A stretch of DNA of 64,000 bases from Norana najaformis. Lineage: Eukaryota; Annelida; Clitellata; Crassiclitellata; Hormogastridae. How positions within the stretch are numbered: position 1 is the stretch's first letter; every line of letters begins with the position of its first letter. Shown one piece after another: positions 49,908-61,354 of this stretch. Made by a program: the position numbers and the translations under genes. The notes beneath the pieces are model-generated. The model did no database searches. It saw only the letters and a program-made list of their open reading frames with translations, and was not told where the DNA came from. The stretch covers positions 20,430,064 to 20,494,063 of the forward strand of contig OZ029916.1 of assembly GCA_964023275.1 (NCBI GenBank). Direction: 5' to 3'.

Positions 49908-50315
49908 ATAATAATGAAAATAATAATATTATTATTATAATATACCAATAGTAATGATAATAATAATATTATTATAATATTATTATATAATAATAATAGA
50001 GAGCAACGTTCATATATAAGAACAGATAAAAAAAGTTGTTTATATAACGTCAAAACAATATTATAAGGCGATATTTAGACTTTTAAAAGGGTGTTCAAGG
50101 AATACGGAAATATGAGCCTATTACTTTACTACTAATCGTTTGAGTATTTATAGTAAATTAATCAATGAATGAGGAATTTTGTAATTTAGTGGAATCACTA
50201 TTATCTACGGACAGAGGAGTAGGCCTATATATACGCGACGATTTAAAAGCCAGTAGGCTACCTGTATGAAAATTGAGGATATCTGAGACAGTGAATGCCG
50301 AAGGCGCTAAGTCCC
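49500..50315 (+). repeat. local tandem duplication of a ~280-bp unit
   Basis: 49500-49785 and 50040-50312 are about 85-90% alike by eye. Shared words include AACGTCAAAACAATATTATA, GCGATATTTAGACTTTTAAA and CCTGTATGAAAATTGAGGAT. The sequence between holds a second piece of the 49.1-kb LINE and an (AAT)n tract. The minus-strand frame 50158-50598 overlaps the second unit and is not recognised. Confidence 0.85.
49876..49997. repeat. (AAT)n tract
   Basis: Mixed AAT/ATT trinucleotides. Confidence 0.9.
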
Positions 50316-50621
50316 TAACGATGAGGGGGTCTTTGGAGAGTCCTACATAAGGTAGGCCTATACCCAGCGGAGTGCGGGACGGAGCCCTGGAAGCAAACGC
50401 ATTTTGCCAAATAAAAAGGCTATAACTCGAATACTTGAAGTCGGCCTGGAAAATACTCTGTTGTATTATACTGGTATCCATCGACACATCAGAGTCAAGA
50501 GTCACCGATCGGGGAAGGGGAACAAAAAATCTCATAGGATTTACACGAATTCCAAGCATGATGGTCTTGGCCTCGGAAGAGTCCGCGCCACAAGTCACCC
50601 GGTCAGGTACGCCACTGTTTT

Positions 50622-50665
50622 TGGATATATATATATATATGTGTGTGTGTGTTTATATATATACA
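50622..50665. repeat. (TA)n(TG)n microsatellite
   Basis: TATATA followed by GTGTGT and again TATATA. Confidence 0.9.
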
Positions 50666-51509
50666 GGGACATATTAGCCTTAATTATTTATGTTATATTC
50701 ATTTGCTGCGTACAAAGTCAAAATCAAATCATGTATGTTTGCGCTGGTGTGAATATAGAGTTGAATGGAATACTATATACAGGCCATGTTAAATAAGTGA
50801 ACAGCCGAAGAATCGTAAACGGAGGAGGGTTTTGGACGGTAGAAAAAGAGGACAGAGAGGAGGACGGATGTATGCAAGACACTGTATACACTTATGAATA
50901 ACATTCAATCAATCGCGATTGTGCAATCAGCCCATGAGGGGCGGATGTAACATTCTGCCGCCCCATGCCCATTTTTTGCCTCCCCCTATGCATGCCATGT
51001 TTTGCCGCCCTTACAATTTGTTTCAAAGCTTTAAGTATTTAATTTTTGTTTTAGATAACACCAGGCACGATGACACCAACAAGAACAACACAGCTTTAAA
51101 ATGCAGTTTTAAATTAAATTTAATGTACAGTTTTTAATTTTTAAGTTTTACTGCCCTCTGCAATATGCCGCCCTATAGGCCATGGCCTAATTTGTAGGGC
51201 CTACCTATAGTGAATCCGCTATTGAATCAGTCGATTTCGGCTACTTGATGTTTTATAGCAGTCAGCCATATTAAAAAATTATATATAGATAGATTAATGG
51301 CGTATATGTATGTATATATAATGCGTTTGAAAGCAGTATCTTAATAAAGATATTTAAACTTAGCATGTATGTGTATAGGTCTCACTGCTTTAAAAACAAA
51401 CAAACTTCATCGAGGTTTCAGGTTCTTGCTTTTAGACGGTTCTGCGTCATGCAGAATCACTCGAATGTTTCCTAACGAATTGTCCGTCCTTTGGTCCGAT
51501 AGCAGGACA

Positions 51510-51780
51510 GATGAATGGATGGAATGACAAGAATGAATTGATGGAGAAATGGTTGAAATGATATCGATGGATAGATGCATGGATGCATGGATGATTGGAT
51601 AGATGAATGGATGGACTGACATTGATGAACTGATGGAGAGAGGGATGAAATGATAACTATGGATGAATGCATGGATGATTGGATAGAATGAACGAATGGA
51701 ATGACATGGATTGTTGGAAGGAAGGAAGGAAGAATGGATGGATGGATGAATTGATGGATGGATGGATGGATATTGGAGAG
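51510..51780. repeat. GGAT/GAAT-rich simple repeat
   Basis: Imperfect tetramers (GGAT, GAAT, GATG). The 224-codon minus-strand frame (51407-52081) is the low-complexity translation of this tract (IHPSIHPSI). Confidence 0.92.
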
Positions 51781-51964
51781 ATGGACAAAGAAAGGGATCG
51801 AGGGACGTACGCACTGACCGAGGGAGTGGCGAACGGGTGCAAGAGAGACGGAGGCATGGATTGCCGCGGGGAGGTCGAGAAGGAATTAATGAGGGACGAC
51901 GATAGGGGTTTGGACTATACGTTATGCGTGCACGAGTGATTAAATATATACATATTGTATAATT

Positions 51965-52030
51965 TATGTACGTACGTACGTACGTACGTACATATATATA
52001 TGTATGTATGCATGTTAGTATGTAAGTATG
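51965..52030. repeat. (GTAC)n and (TATG)n microsatellite
   Basis: Six GTAC tetramers followed by TATATG and TATG. Confidence 0.9.
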
Positions 52031-52199
52031 AAAGCATTTGTGTATGTATGTATATATGTGTTCATGGTTGTGTGTATTCATATATGCATATATATATGCA
52101 TATTTTTATACGATTGGATGAATGAACAATTAGTTAAACTCGAAGTCATGCATGCATGCGTACAGGTCGAATTGATTCATATTTATTATGCACATATAA

Positions 52200-53920
52200 T
52201 TGTAATAAATTGACATAAATGCCTATCTATAATAAATTGTGCATGCAAATGAATGCATGCAGTTATTGCATGCATTGACCTAGATACATAATCTACTCGA
52301 TATCTATTAACGTCACGTGTTGGTCTGTATCTAATCTTATTCATAATGTGACATTTTAATATCCTATAAAGAACGTTGGAATATATTTGCATGCAAACAA
52401 ACGCTAAATAATCTTTCTTCAAGCAAAGGAATATATATTATATAGCAGCTTGTGCATTTAAAATGGCTTGTTTCCTGCATAGGTTGTAAGTATATTTAAT
52501 ACTCGATTTTTGTTTCTGCTGCCTGTTTTCTCAGTCATATGTAACGAAATTATTTGTACTTGGCGCATATAAGTGGAGAAGGTAAAGGTGGAAGGCACTC
52601 TGATGAATGGGCCTCGTAATTATAGGGCTAAATAAACACGCCGAGCAACGCGCTTAACATGGCACATATGCATATGTCATGCAGTTTATTTTTATATAAG
52701 CCCCTACGTTTATAAAGATTTGATAAGCGATTTAACCTTGTTACTTTTTGAAGCATGTCTTTTCGTATTTTGCTATAGCATCATGCAGTGTATCTGCTTG
52801 CATGTGCTTGCATGGGCCTACATCACAAGGATGCGCTACAGAAATTAATATACAGATTAAGCTCTAAAGTAGTGCATATAATACACGAATGACATATAGT
52901 GTATCCAAAGCAGACTCCGTGTCCGCCATGTGTATAGTGGTTTATCCCTGAAATAAAACAAACGACTGTCGCCATGCATGAAACTGTCACTTCCCTCGTC
53001 TGTTAGGCTGTACTTCAGTGCCTTAAGCGCTACTTAGGCCTATAATATCTTGTGTGAAGTCTCGTGACCTATTTCTACATGAAACACGAATATTGCTTTC
53101 TGCTTGGTTTGCATTGAGTTTCTTCTTTTCAAGAATGTCACTGATTTATGACACAATATAAACAATTACATCAACTTTAATCCCATCGGGACCTAACTTC
53201 AACTCAACTACACAGACAGAACATATGAATGTATATCTAGCTCAACCTAGGCCTATATAGGCCTATGCTGTGAAATGCGGGAAAGATGACGACCATAATA
53301 GTTTTTAACATAGGTACAGTTTTTGGACAACAAACAATTCGACCGAAGCGAATCATGGACTTTTTATGTTGCTTTTCAGGGATGCTATAACAATTATGTA
53401 TATATTTAGTTATTAACATACGAAATGCAAAAGTACGTCTCGTTATCTGCGGATGATTCTGGACCCATCGGACGTGCAGTAAGCCTATATATACAAAGCC
53501 CCAGAAGATTACGCTGCTGAACATTAGCACCGCTCGCCACCAAGGTATACTGCAAAAAGATTGTGTTCGCCTGATGGGGATCTTTTGTCGACGCAGACGA
53601 GCACAAACAAAATCTTTCTTCAGTACACACTATACATTTGAATCTTGCCTGAAGTCCAGACTTGTCTATCTTATACACATAACATACAGGTGGCGTTGAA
53701 GCAAAAATCTATACTACGCTGTGCATGTCTATTAATGCCCGTTCGAGATCGACTCACGTTCAAATTTCCTCCGTCATCCAATACACCGTATTCATAAGAT
53801 AGGCTGACGAAAGCCTTCCACTGCATATATGTATCGAAGCTAAATAAGGGACATCAGTACGTGTATCTGCCCATCAATAAGTCTGTACAATTGCAAACTA
53901 CAGTGAATTTAGGATACCAA
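52200..53920. other. intergenic, no gene seen
   Basis: AT-rich. The overlapping minus-strand frames at 53237-53678 (97 and 90 codons) contain no motif. TAGGCCTA occurs at 53035, 53248 and 53258. Confidence 0.5.
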
Positions 53921-53925
53921 GAGAA

Positions 53926-54870
53926 TAATGGATGCGCTGAAGCAAATATCGAAAGAATATGATATGAAGATCAATATAAAGAAAGCAGAGGTGATGAGAA
54001 TGAGCAGATATGGAGGATAAAGAATGACTGTTGTCATTAGTGGTACAAAAACTGAGTAAGTCCATCAGTTCTGTTATCTTGGAAGCATGATATCAGTTCT
54101 GTTATCTTGGAAGCATGATATCAGTTCTGTTATCTTGGAAGCATGATATCAGTTCTGTTATCTTGGAAGCATGATATCAGTTCTGTTATCTTGGAAGCAT
54201 GATAGCAGACGACTGCAAATGCCTTACGGAGATCAACAGAAGAACAGCAATGGGCAAAGAAGCATCTTATAAGACAGGAGAGTTACCCTGCAGAGGAAAT
54301 CTGAATTTGAACTTAAAGAAAGAATGCTGAAAAATCTCATATGGAGTTTAACGCTGTATGGATCCGAGCCAAGACTAGTAAGACATTTGTTAACACGCCA
54401 TATGTCCATCGGCTGAGCGAGGAATCGTAGGCGAAAGGACTATTGGAAAAAGAGAAATTTGGAGCGTCCCATGGAGGGTTTGAAATGTACATATGGAGAA
54501 AACTGGTTAAAATCAGCTGGAAAGGTCATAGGACAAAAGGGGAGGTGCTGTGCTTGATGCAAGAAGAAAGACCACTAGTGAATACAATATAGAGGAGACA
54601 AATGAAATGGATCGGTCACATACTTCTTGAAAATTCTGTCCTGAAGACAGTAGGCCTATGCCCTACTTGAAGAAAGAATTGAGAGAAAGAAAGCCGCACG
54701 AAGACCAAGAACTATAGCCTATAATATGCTGTTGGACTGGATGATGGGTAAAGGCAGCAGACGGGGGCTACAAAGAACTTCAGAAAATGGCACAGAACAG
54801 AGAAGAATGGCGTCGTTGAATTCCTGGACCTGGCTGCCTGAGGACAGAACAATGAAGATGCGCAGTTGGG
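53926..54870 (+). pseudogene. LINE, 3' part of reverse transcriptase and C-terminus
   Basis: Frames in order: MDALKQISKEYDMKINIKKA, then a CYLGSMI motif, NRRTAMGKEAS, MKWIGHILLENS and ARRPRTIAYNMLLDWM ending EQRRMA. This order (KTK.M, F.YLGS.I, R...A, RR.KW.GH.LR, RGRP+......W, R..WR) is typical of LINEs with this C-terminal layout. Stops and frameshifts show it is dead. It belongs to the same family as 28610-28905. Confidence 0.85.
54065..54204 (+). repeat. five perfect copies of a 28-bp tandem repeat
   Basis: Units start at 54065, 54093, 54121, 54149 and 54177, each beginning TCAGTTCTGTTATCTTGGAA. The unit is the LINE's own SVILEA/CYLGSM coding segment, so the array arose inside the dead element. 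Confidence 0.97.
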
Positions 54871-55182
54871 ATCAACTACAGAGCGTATGGTATACAGTAT
54901 CACATACGTACGCCATCTATCGAATTAGTTGTCTAGAAAACAGTTATAAACGGAAACTGATGTTCTAAATCTCATTACATTAGACCTATAAATAGGCTAA
55001 TCTGCCATCTTTTAATGAAATGTTCCTTTTAAATTTCATTGCATGCGCTCCACTGGAGTTACTAGGGAACAGGGCATTCCGACCATGGTCTTATCTGAAA
55101 TTTGTCTTAGGCTGTTACTAACCCGAACTTAGCTGAAGGCAAATCGCTAGATAACTCTCACCGTCGCAGACGCCAATCATTT

Positions 55183-55305
55183 AAACTCCGCCACTGCCTT
55201 GTTTAGGGGTAGTGCCAGTCCCAAGACTGGATAAAGGAGGAGGGCGACGGCAACGGCCTTTGATGTCATAAGCAGTCGTTAATCATTGGAACTACTACTA
55301 CTATG
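55183..55305 (+). repeat. interspersed repeat family C, copy 4
   Basis: AAACTCCGCCACTGCCTTGT, GTAGTGCCAGTCCCAAGAC and GGAGGAGGGCGACGGCAACG. Confidence 0.8.
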
Positions 55306-55384
55306 CCAATCATTTCGATATGACGGCGTTGTTTAATAAACGTTATCAAACCGACTTAAATGTAGGCCTAACTCGGCCGTTGAT

Positions 55385-55470
55385 GTGTTCTGCAGGTGGT
55401 GCCAGTCCCAAGCCTGGATAATGGGGGAGGGCGAAGCTAATCATTTTTGTTATGACACAGCGTCGTTAAA
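55385..55470 (+). repeat. interspersed repeat family C, copy 5 (diverged)
   Basis: GGTGGTGCCAGTCCCAAGCC, GGGGGAGGGCGAAGC and CGTCGTTAAAC. Confidence 0.65.
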
Positions 55471-56339
55471 CAAAAACTCATACGGGCTGAAATGTGTCTA
55501 TGCTATCGATGAGTGAACACTGCAATATTCTAATTAAGGGTTTAAAGTTCAACCTCCGACAGGCGTAAACAACCCCGTGCCATTATTGAAAAGATCTACA
55601 AGGATGCAACTGACCATCAGCTGAGAAAAATTCTTGAGCTGTTTCTGTCGGAAGAGATCTGTTAGTGAAATATTACTCCAGATTGTCCAGTGCACTAGAA
55701 ACTACGGTGTGCTCGAGCCTTTGTTCAGAAGCACATCATGGACCCAGTGGCCCCGTAAGTGTTTAAAAGTTGTGTGAGCCAATCTCAGCCAAGTACAAAC
55801 CTAAGGTGGATAAAATTATACATTATATTCTATATAATCTACAAGAATATTTTTTTTGTAATTTTTTTGCTACCACTGGAAAAGAATATTTCGTCGCTTG
55901 CAAAATGTGGGACGTAGGTCTAAAATCAGAGTATATATCACTGTATTATTTTTTATAGTATTTGTGTTTGTTCAGTGGCATAGGTAGATATCTCCATTGC
56001 CCAAAAAAGTTGTGTGAGCCTCGGCGTCACGAAGACAAAACTTGTGTGAGCATCGGAGCCCTTGGGCGCCATGGCTCCCGGTCTCCAGCATCCACCTGGC
56101 TGGTTAGAGACAGGAATGGGGAGCCCTGATGCACCAACTGTTGAGTCCTCCCCTAAACCATGATCTAGTGCAATTGCATATGGTTCGAAATAAACGCGGC
56201 CAAATCTTTACAAACCATTTTCGAACATTTCAGGCCTTATATACACCAAATAATCATTTTCTAAAATGCTCTAAAGTTTGCAAAACATTTGTTCCTTTGT
56301 TATCCAAATGTATGCCGTTTCAAGAGACTTTCCCTCTGG

Positions 56340-57145
56340 ATCTAGTAACTATAACTTATCGTTAACGTAAACTTAAGGTTTTCGTTAGCGATAACTATAA
56401 CTATAACTAAATCTCAGGCAAAAACGATAACAAAATAAAAACTAAAACTCAGGTGTTAAAACTTTAATGGAAACTAATACTAAAACTCACGGTATTATAC
56501 ATAACTAGCGACTCTGTTGGGCAGCTGGAATAGCTACTCCAGGCCTCCCACAGAATAATTATCGCCCTTCAAAAGGCGGCATCCGAAGACGAGGAATGCA
56601 GAGTAGTTCAGAGAGTGGCCATCAAAACCCATCCTGCTATCATTCCATGCGGAGCCAGAGACAGAATCCTGATACGCATTTCTTCAGGTCAGATAAGCTT
56701 AACCAGATGCTCTATGATATGATGATTCTCTTGCTCGGTGGCATCTACAGTCTACGAAATTCAAACAAGTAAGTCCGTTTGTTACTGACATTTTGGCTGT
56801 GCCTGCCTCAGAAACTTATATTGGAAGAATGTTTTCACTGTGTGGAGACTTTTCTTCAGGAAAAGGGAATCGTGCCTTAAAGACGCTTGAAATGAGAGCA
56901 TTCTTAAAATTAAATTTGAAGCTATTTTCAAAGTGACTAAAATTATGGGCTATTAAGAAACCCAAACAGCCATAACTAAAACCATAATTAAAACTTTGAC
57001 TGTAAAAATTAAAACTGAAATGCTTTAGGTTTTAATAACTAAAACTAAAACTCGAGATAGATAACGATAACTAATTATAACTAATACTCGCGATGTCCAA
57101 ATTTATAACTACAACTACAACTAAAACAGATAACTAAAACATCAC
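56340..57145 (+). mobile_element. hAT-type transposon remnant with AACTAAAACT-rich flanks
   Basis: The core is a transposase relic at 56778-56936 (listed separately). On both sides, 56340-56500 and 56940-57145, are degenerate arrays of AACTAAAACT/ATAACTAA words, possibly subterminal repeats of the element. Exact ends were not found. Confidence 0.5.
56754..56936 (+). pseudogene. hAT transposase C-terminal dimerisation region
   Basis: The plus frame reads FVTDILAVPASETYIGRMFS, then LCGDFSSGKGNRALKTLEMR, then AFLKLNLKLF and a stop. This matches the hAT C-terminal (hATC) dimerisation motif: LA.PA......R.FS..G......RN.L......LFL+.N. Only this end is preserved; the preceding 250 bp do not read through. 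Confidence 0.85.
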
Positions 57146-57399
57146 TATCCGGATCCCACTGGAGCTCCGCCCAGACCCATATTTCTGAATCTGCCCCTGC
57201 ATAAGAAATAAAATAACCTTTTAGCAGAGGTTAAATCTATTGGCCATCAAAGCAGCGAGGCTGTTGAAACCGCCCCAACTTCTAAAATGGCCAACGATAA
57301 GCTAGCAGTATCTTGTAGGCCACACCCACACTGGCTTTCTATAGGTCGCTTTAATCGATGATTAACATCGATCGACACGCTGACGTTACAACTTCGGAT

Positions 57400-58140
57400 C
57401 GACCGCTGCACCAGAAGCTAGCGACACCTAGCAGCGACTGCAAAACTAGGTCAAGATCGCAAGATGACGCTGGTATGCAGGCACAGAGCTCACGACGAGC
57501 AGCAGCCGGAGCTGCGCCTCAGCAGCAACACAGCCCTCATCATCACACAGTGCAGACAGAGAGGCCGAGTCAATCAATGCGCCATTACAGTCTGTTCATA
57601 ACGGCATGCAAGAACAGACAAAAACAGACAGACTGACAGACACACAGACGCAGATGGCTACCGGCGGTATGCCTCCACTCCCTCACTGCACAGCTCTGCA
57701 TCGCCGAGCGCGGTCGATGCTCTGCGGCGCAATGCAGGCCGCTCACTGAGCAATGTGCTTGGCTCGAGGCCCGGACGGTTGGTGGCCGGTGGAGCTCGCG
57801 GGGCGGTAGGCCTGGACCCGGCTGGAGCCATTCGCAACAGTGAACGCAGGCAGCAGCGGCGCCTGGCGCTCGGCGGCGGCGGCGGTGGCGTAGGAAATGC
57901 AGCGATCGACGTCGTGTTCAGTTGTCCAAAGCCGTTGTACGGGTGGTTAGGTTGTATCGTTGCTACTGTGTAACAGACAGCCGTATCGTTAAACAGACGG
58001 AGCAGAACGCGAAGTTGTTCATTAGCAGTGAGCACCTATAGCTGAGAGAGCGCGCGCTTCGGTCGAGATGAGCCGTGGAGCAGCCTGTTAGGCGTCGATG
58101 TTGTATAGTCACCGCCACAAACCGTCAACATGAGTTCGAC
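57400..58140 (+). other. CpG-rich stretch with an open frame; candidate first exon or promoter
   Basis: The most G+C- and CpG-rich segment of the window (57650-57900). A plus frame is open from 57602 to the stop at 57971-57973, reading RRYASTPSLHSSASPSAVDA, RSLSNVLGSRPGRL and a poly-Gly run, but has no ATG of its own. A separate plus frame, 57358-57636, and a minus frame, 57658-58035, overlap it. The S/R-rich plus reading looks more protein-like, yet no homology is recognised and no clear splice sites were found. Confidence 0.3.
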
Positions 58141-58510
58141 TTAGAACAGCCAAAGCTCGGAATTCCGTTCGCGGAATACACCGGAAATGACGTAAACGAG
58201 GTACGGATCCTTCCTCTTTTCAGCTAACAGTGCTGCATGGGAGTAGTAGCGAGTTTTAACTGATCTTCAACACACATAATGCGCGCAATGATGCGTGGGC
58301 TTGAAACCAACTTAAACTGTGTTGACCCAGTGCAGGGACACCATCCGTTCGCTTTCATCTAGCTGTTGGCTTCTTACAGCTTTGCTATTTGGCATGGCTC
58401 TGTCGAACAAATGATGCAAATCTAAGCGAAAGTTTTGAAGTATGGACATCACTATAGTTGTATTTTGTTTGATTTCGTATGCCGACGAATTCCTTTAGCT
58501 CCAGTCTCCT

Positions 58511-58740
58511 GTAATCGTAATCGTTATCGTAATTCCGAGATTTGTACAGCGCTCAACGAAAGCCACGTCGCGGGGACCACTGTATTCACAGGCGCTCAGG
58601 CAAAACAAAATTGATAAGCCAAAGGGTTCGGTTCCAGGTCAAGATCTAAAAGTCAGACGGAGAGACAGCGTGGCAGCAGCTATGGAGTGGTGTTTGGGGT
58701 TGGAGAGGAGAGAGAGAGATAAGAGGAAAAGGGGTGTATA
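58511..58740 (+). repeat. interspersed repeat family A, copy 4
   Basis: CTGTAATCGTAATCG, AGGCGCTCAGGCAAAACAAA, GGGTTCGGTTCCAGGTCAAG and a GAGAGAGAGATAAG tail, matching 21371-21620. Confidence 0.8.
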
Positions 58741-59480
58741 TTTGACTGTGAAGTAGAAATCAATAATGCTACAATTTTGTAATTGAAATGTGATCACAAG
58801 TTTAGCATGGCTGGAAATGCGTGAAATGCAGGCTTAAGTTTTTATAAAAGTTCTAGTTCAATTGAAGTTCAATGCCATCTCACGCAAGAAGTTAAGGATC
58901 ACAAATTTTAGGGTCATTTGTTGTGCGCTATTCGTGCTCCTTGTATAAACATTTAAGTAACTGAGGCTATTCTTTCGTCGAGGTATGCCAACGGATTTTC
59001 CACAACGGGTTCACTTGAAGCGACCATCGAGTGTTGCCTTGTGCGTTGTGATAATGGCGCTGTCTTATCTGATCTAATCTGATCTAATCTAATCTAATCG
59101 ATAGCTTCTATAGTGTAATGCATAAGACATCAACCGATGGTCGTTTCGAAGCAAAATCGTATTCCAAAACCACAGCCAAGCGTGTTGGACGGAGCCATGC
59201 TGTCAAGATCCGTGAGGCCCCTGGGACTGAAAGAAAGGCAACAGAAGTTATTTGAAAAGATGTCAGATGCTGCATGACACAAATCAGATGCAGAGTATAA
59301 CTAGAAGATTTCAACAGATGAACAAAAGAGAAAACTATTCTTAAATACAGCTTAACCTAATTTTAAAATAAACGGAAAATGCTATATAATGCAGTCACCA
59401 TTCTGAGCTGAAACCTTGCGCTTCCTTTAGAATTAAAGCGCTATATAAGTCGACCTGCGTAAATACCGGTTAAGTTTATT
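58741..59480. other. intergenic, no gene seen
   Basis: Contains a short TCTGATCTAATC repeat at about 59065-59100 and no recognisable gene. Confidence 0.5.
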
Positions 59481-59689
59481 GCTGTATTAAACCACGAACG
59501 ACTGACTGGCCGGCCGTTCAAGACTGGGCAACGGATCCCCTCGGCCTTCGATAGACAAAGCAAAGAATGTCGAAGGCTGTACTATAGAGATACTCGAGCC
59601 GAACTGTAGCTGGAGGTGGCTGGAGGTGGATTGCTCTTGGAGCCCGAGCCTCAAGTGGATTCCGCGAAGCGAGCGTTCGCCCACTTACA

Positions 59690-59896
59690 TCATCCGATGC
59701 TGTTTGACAGTTGCGCTAAACTGTCGCGGGTGAGTGGGGTGGGTGAGCGCAAGGATGCTGGGTGGGGGTCAATTGGTGGCACGGAGGGGAAGGCACTGCT
59801 GCTGCCGTTGTTATTACTCGAGGCCCGTAGCCGTGACTGATAACGCGCAACAGTTTCTGTAGAGAGGCCCCTATTTGCGCCGCCGTTAGAAGCCAT
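59690..59896 (-). CDS. candidate first coding exon (unrecognised)
   Basis: The frame starts at ATG 59896 in a strong Kozak setting (GACAAGATGGC) and reads MASNGGANRGLSTETVARYQ, followed by a Ser/Asn/Pro-rich stretch ending DSLAQLSNSIG. A consensus donor (GAT|GTAAGTGG) follows, but an in-frame TGA falls two bases before it, so the exon cannot splice in this frame as it stands. It could be a real first exon with a nearby frame error, an upstream ORF, or chance. The G+C-rich context favours a promoter-proximal site. Confidence 0.3.
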   Translation of the reverse strand: MASNGGANRGLSTETVARYQSRLRASSNNNGSSSAFPSVPPIDPHPASLRSPTPLTRDSLAQLSNSIG

Positions 59897-60201
59897 CTTG
59901 TCTAAGCGAGCGATTGCTATGTATACATCCCCCGTCCGTCTGTCCGTCCGTCTGTCCGTCTGTCCGTCCGTCTGTCCGTCTGTCTGTCCGTCTGTCCGTC
60001 TGTCGGTCCGTCTGTCTGTTCGCAGGCCGCCATCGCCGCTCTAGACCTCCTTCTCCTCGTCTTAACAGACGCCTTCTGAGGTTTTATCTACCGTCGCAAG
60101 CCTCCTGTCTGTATGTGTTTGTCTTCTTCTTCGTGCCTCTGTATCTGTCTGTTTTTGCCATCGAAGCCATCTTGTCTAAGCGGGCGATTGCTATGTATAC
60201 A
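59889..60201. repeat. 39-bp direct duplication flanking a CCGT/CTGT array
   Basis: 59889-59927 and 60163-60201 differ at one base; both hold GAAGCCATCTTGTCTAAGCG and CGATTGCTATGTATACA. Between them, 59929-60020 is a (CCGT)(CTGT)n array. Confidence 0.9.
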
Positions 60202-60260
60202 GCCTCATCGGTTGCTATCTCAACTATGCCAACCAGGGCGAGGTTTACTTCAGGCGCACG

Positions 60261-60325
60261 CTGTGTGTGTGCGTGTTTGTGTGTGTGTGTGTGTGCGTGT
60301 GTGTGTGTGTGCGTGTGTGTATGTT
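60261..60325. repeat. (TG)n microsatellite
   Basis: TG dinucleotides with GCGTG interruptions. Confidence 0.95.
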
Positions 60326-60491
60326 GTGCGCGCTCGCCTGTGCTCTCTTGTAGTAGATACACAAACCGGACAATACGCCTCTTTCTAGTATATTTTGCGC
60401 AGAGAGACTTAACTGATTGAAGCGCAGTTTATATTATGTCTGAATGACCGAATGATTGAAATACTGCCTGACTGTCTGACTGCCTGACCTA

Positions 60492-60556
60492 CCGACCGAC
60501 CGACCGACCGACCGACCGACCGACCGACCGACCGACCGACCGACCGACCGACCGAC
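60492..60556. repeat. (CCGA)n microsatellite
   Basis: About 16 uninterrupted CCGA/ACCG tetramers; (GACT)n follows at 60621-60650. Confidence 0.97.
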
Positions 60557-60849
60557 ACCCCCAGTGCTTTACTGACTGACTATGAATGAATGACTGAATG
60601 ACTGAATAGCTGGCTGGCTGAATGACTGACTGACTGACTGACTGACTGACTCGCTGACTTTGTGCCTAAGTTTGTGACTGACAGACTGGCTGACTGATAG
60701 AAACTGGAGCTGATGGTGACATTTTAATGTGAACTGCATCCGAAGCCGAGGTTGAAACGCGGGCATGGTTCAGGTGCTTCAGGCGCCGTTTCGAACGGAA
60801 GGAGAAGCGTGGAAATAGACAGCGAGGAAGAGAGACACGGACAGACATT

Positions 60850-60885
60850 GTGTGTGTGCGTGCGTGTGAGTGTGTGTGTGTGTTC
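60850..60885. repeat. (TG)n microsatellite
   Basis: Short GTGTG run with GCGTGCGTG. Confidence 0.9.
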
Positions 60886-61129
60886 GAAACTGGACGTTTC
60901 CTACTGAATTAATGTTGCGCAGTGAAAGGTGATAATATATGTAATTTTTCCGCATGGGTTTACGTGTGTAAGTTATCGTCCAAAAATACAGCCGTTACAT
61001 TGACTTGCGAGGCGGAGCCATCGATCTCCGCCACATCAGCCTCCGTGAGCCTCAGTTAAAAACGCCGCGTTTTACACATACGATCAACCACATGGTAACA
61101 ATAACAGACAGTGATGTGTTGAGTTATGA

Positions 61130-61290
61130 CTGTCTGCCGTTCTGTCCGTCTGTGTGTCTGTGTGTGTCTCTGTCTGTCTGTGTGTGTCTCTGTCTGTGTG
61201 TCTGTCTGTATGTTTGTCTGTCTGCGTGTCTGTGTGTCTGTATGTGTGTCTGTGTGTCTGTCTGTGTGTGTCTGTGTGTCTGTCTGTCCT
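61130..61290. repeat. (TGTC/TGTG)n microsatellite
   Basis: Pyrimidine-purine tetramers, TGTCTGTG. Gives overlapping [12 protein letters not shown] artefact frames. Confidence 0.95.
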
Positions 61291-61354
61291 TCTGATTCGT
61301 CAGCATGTCTGCCTCGTTATGTCTGACACAGACATATGTCCGTCTTTCCTCTCG

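Noticed and set aside
51407-52081. 224-codon minus frame rich in His, Pro, Ser and Ile
   Set aside because: Direct translation of GGAT/GAAT microsatellite; no biological signal.
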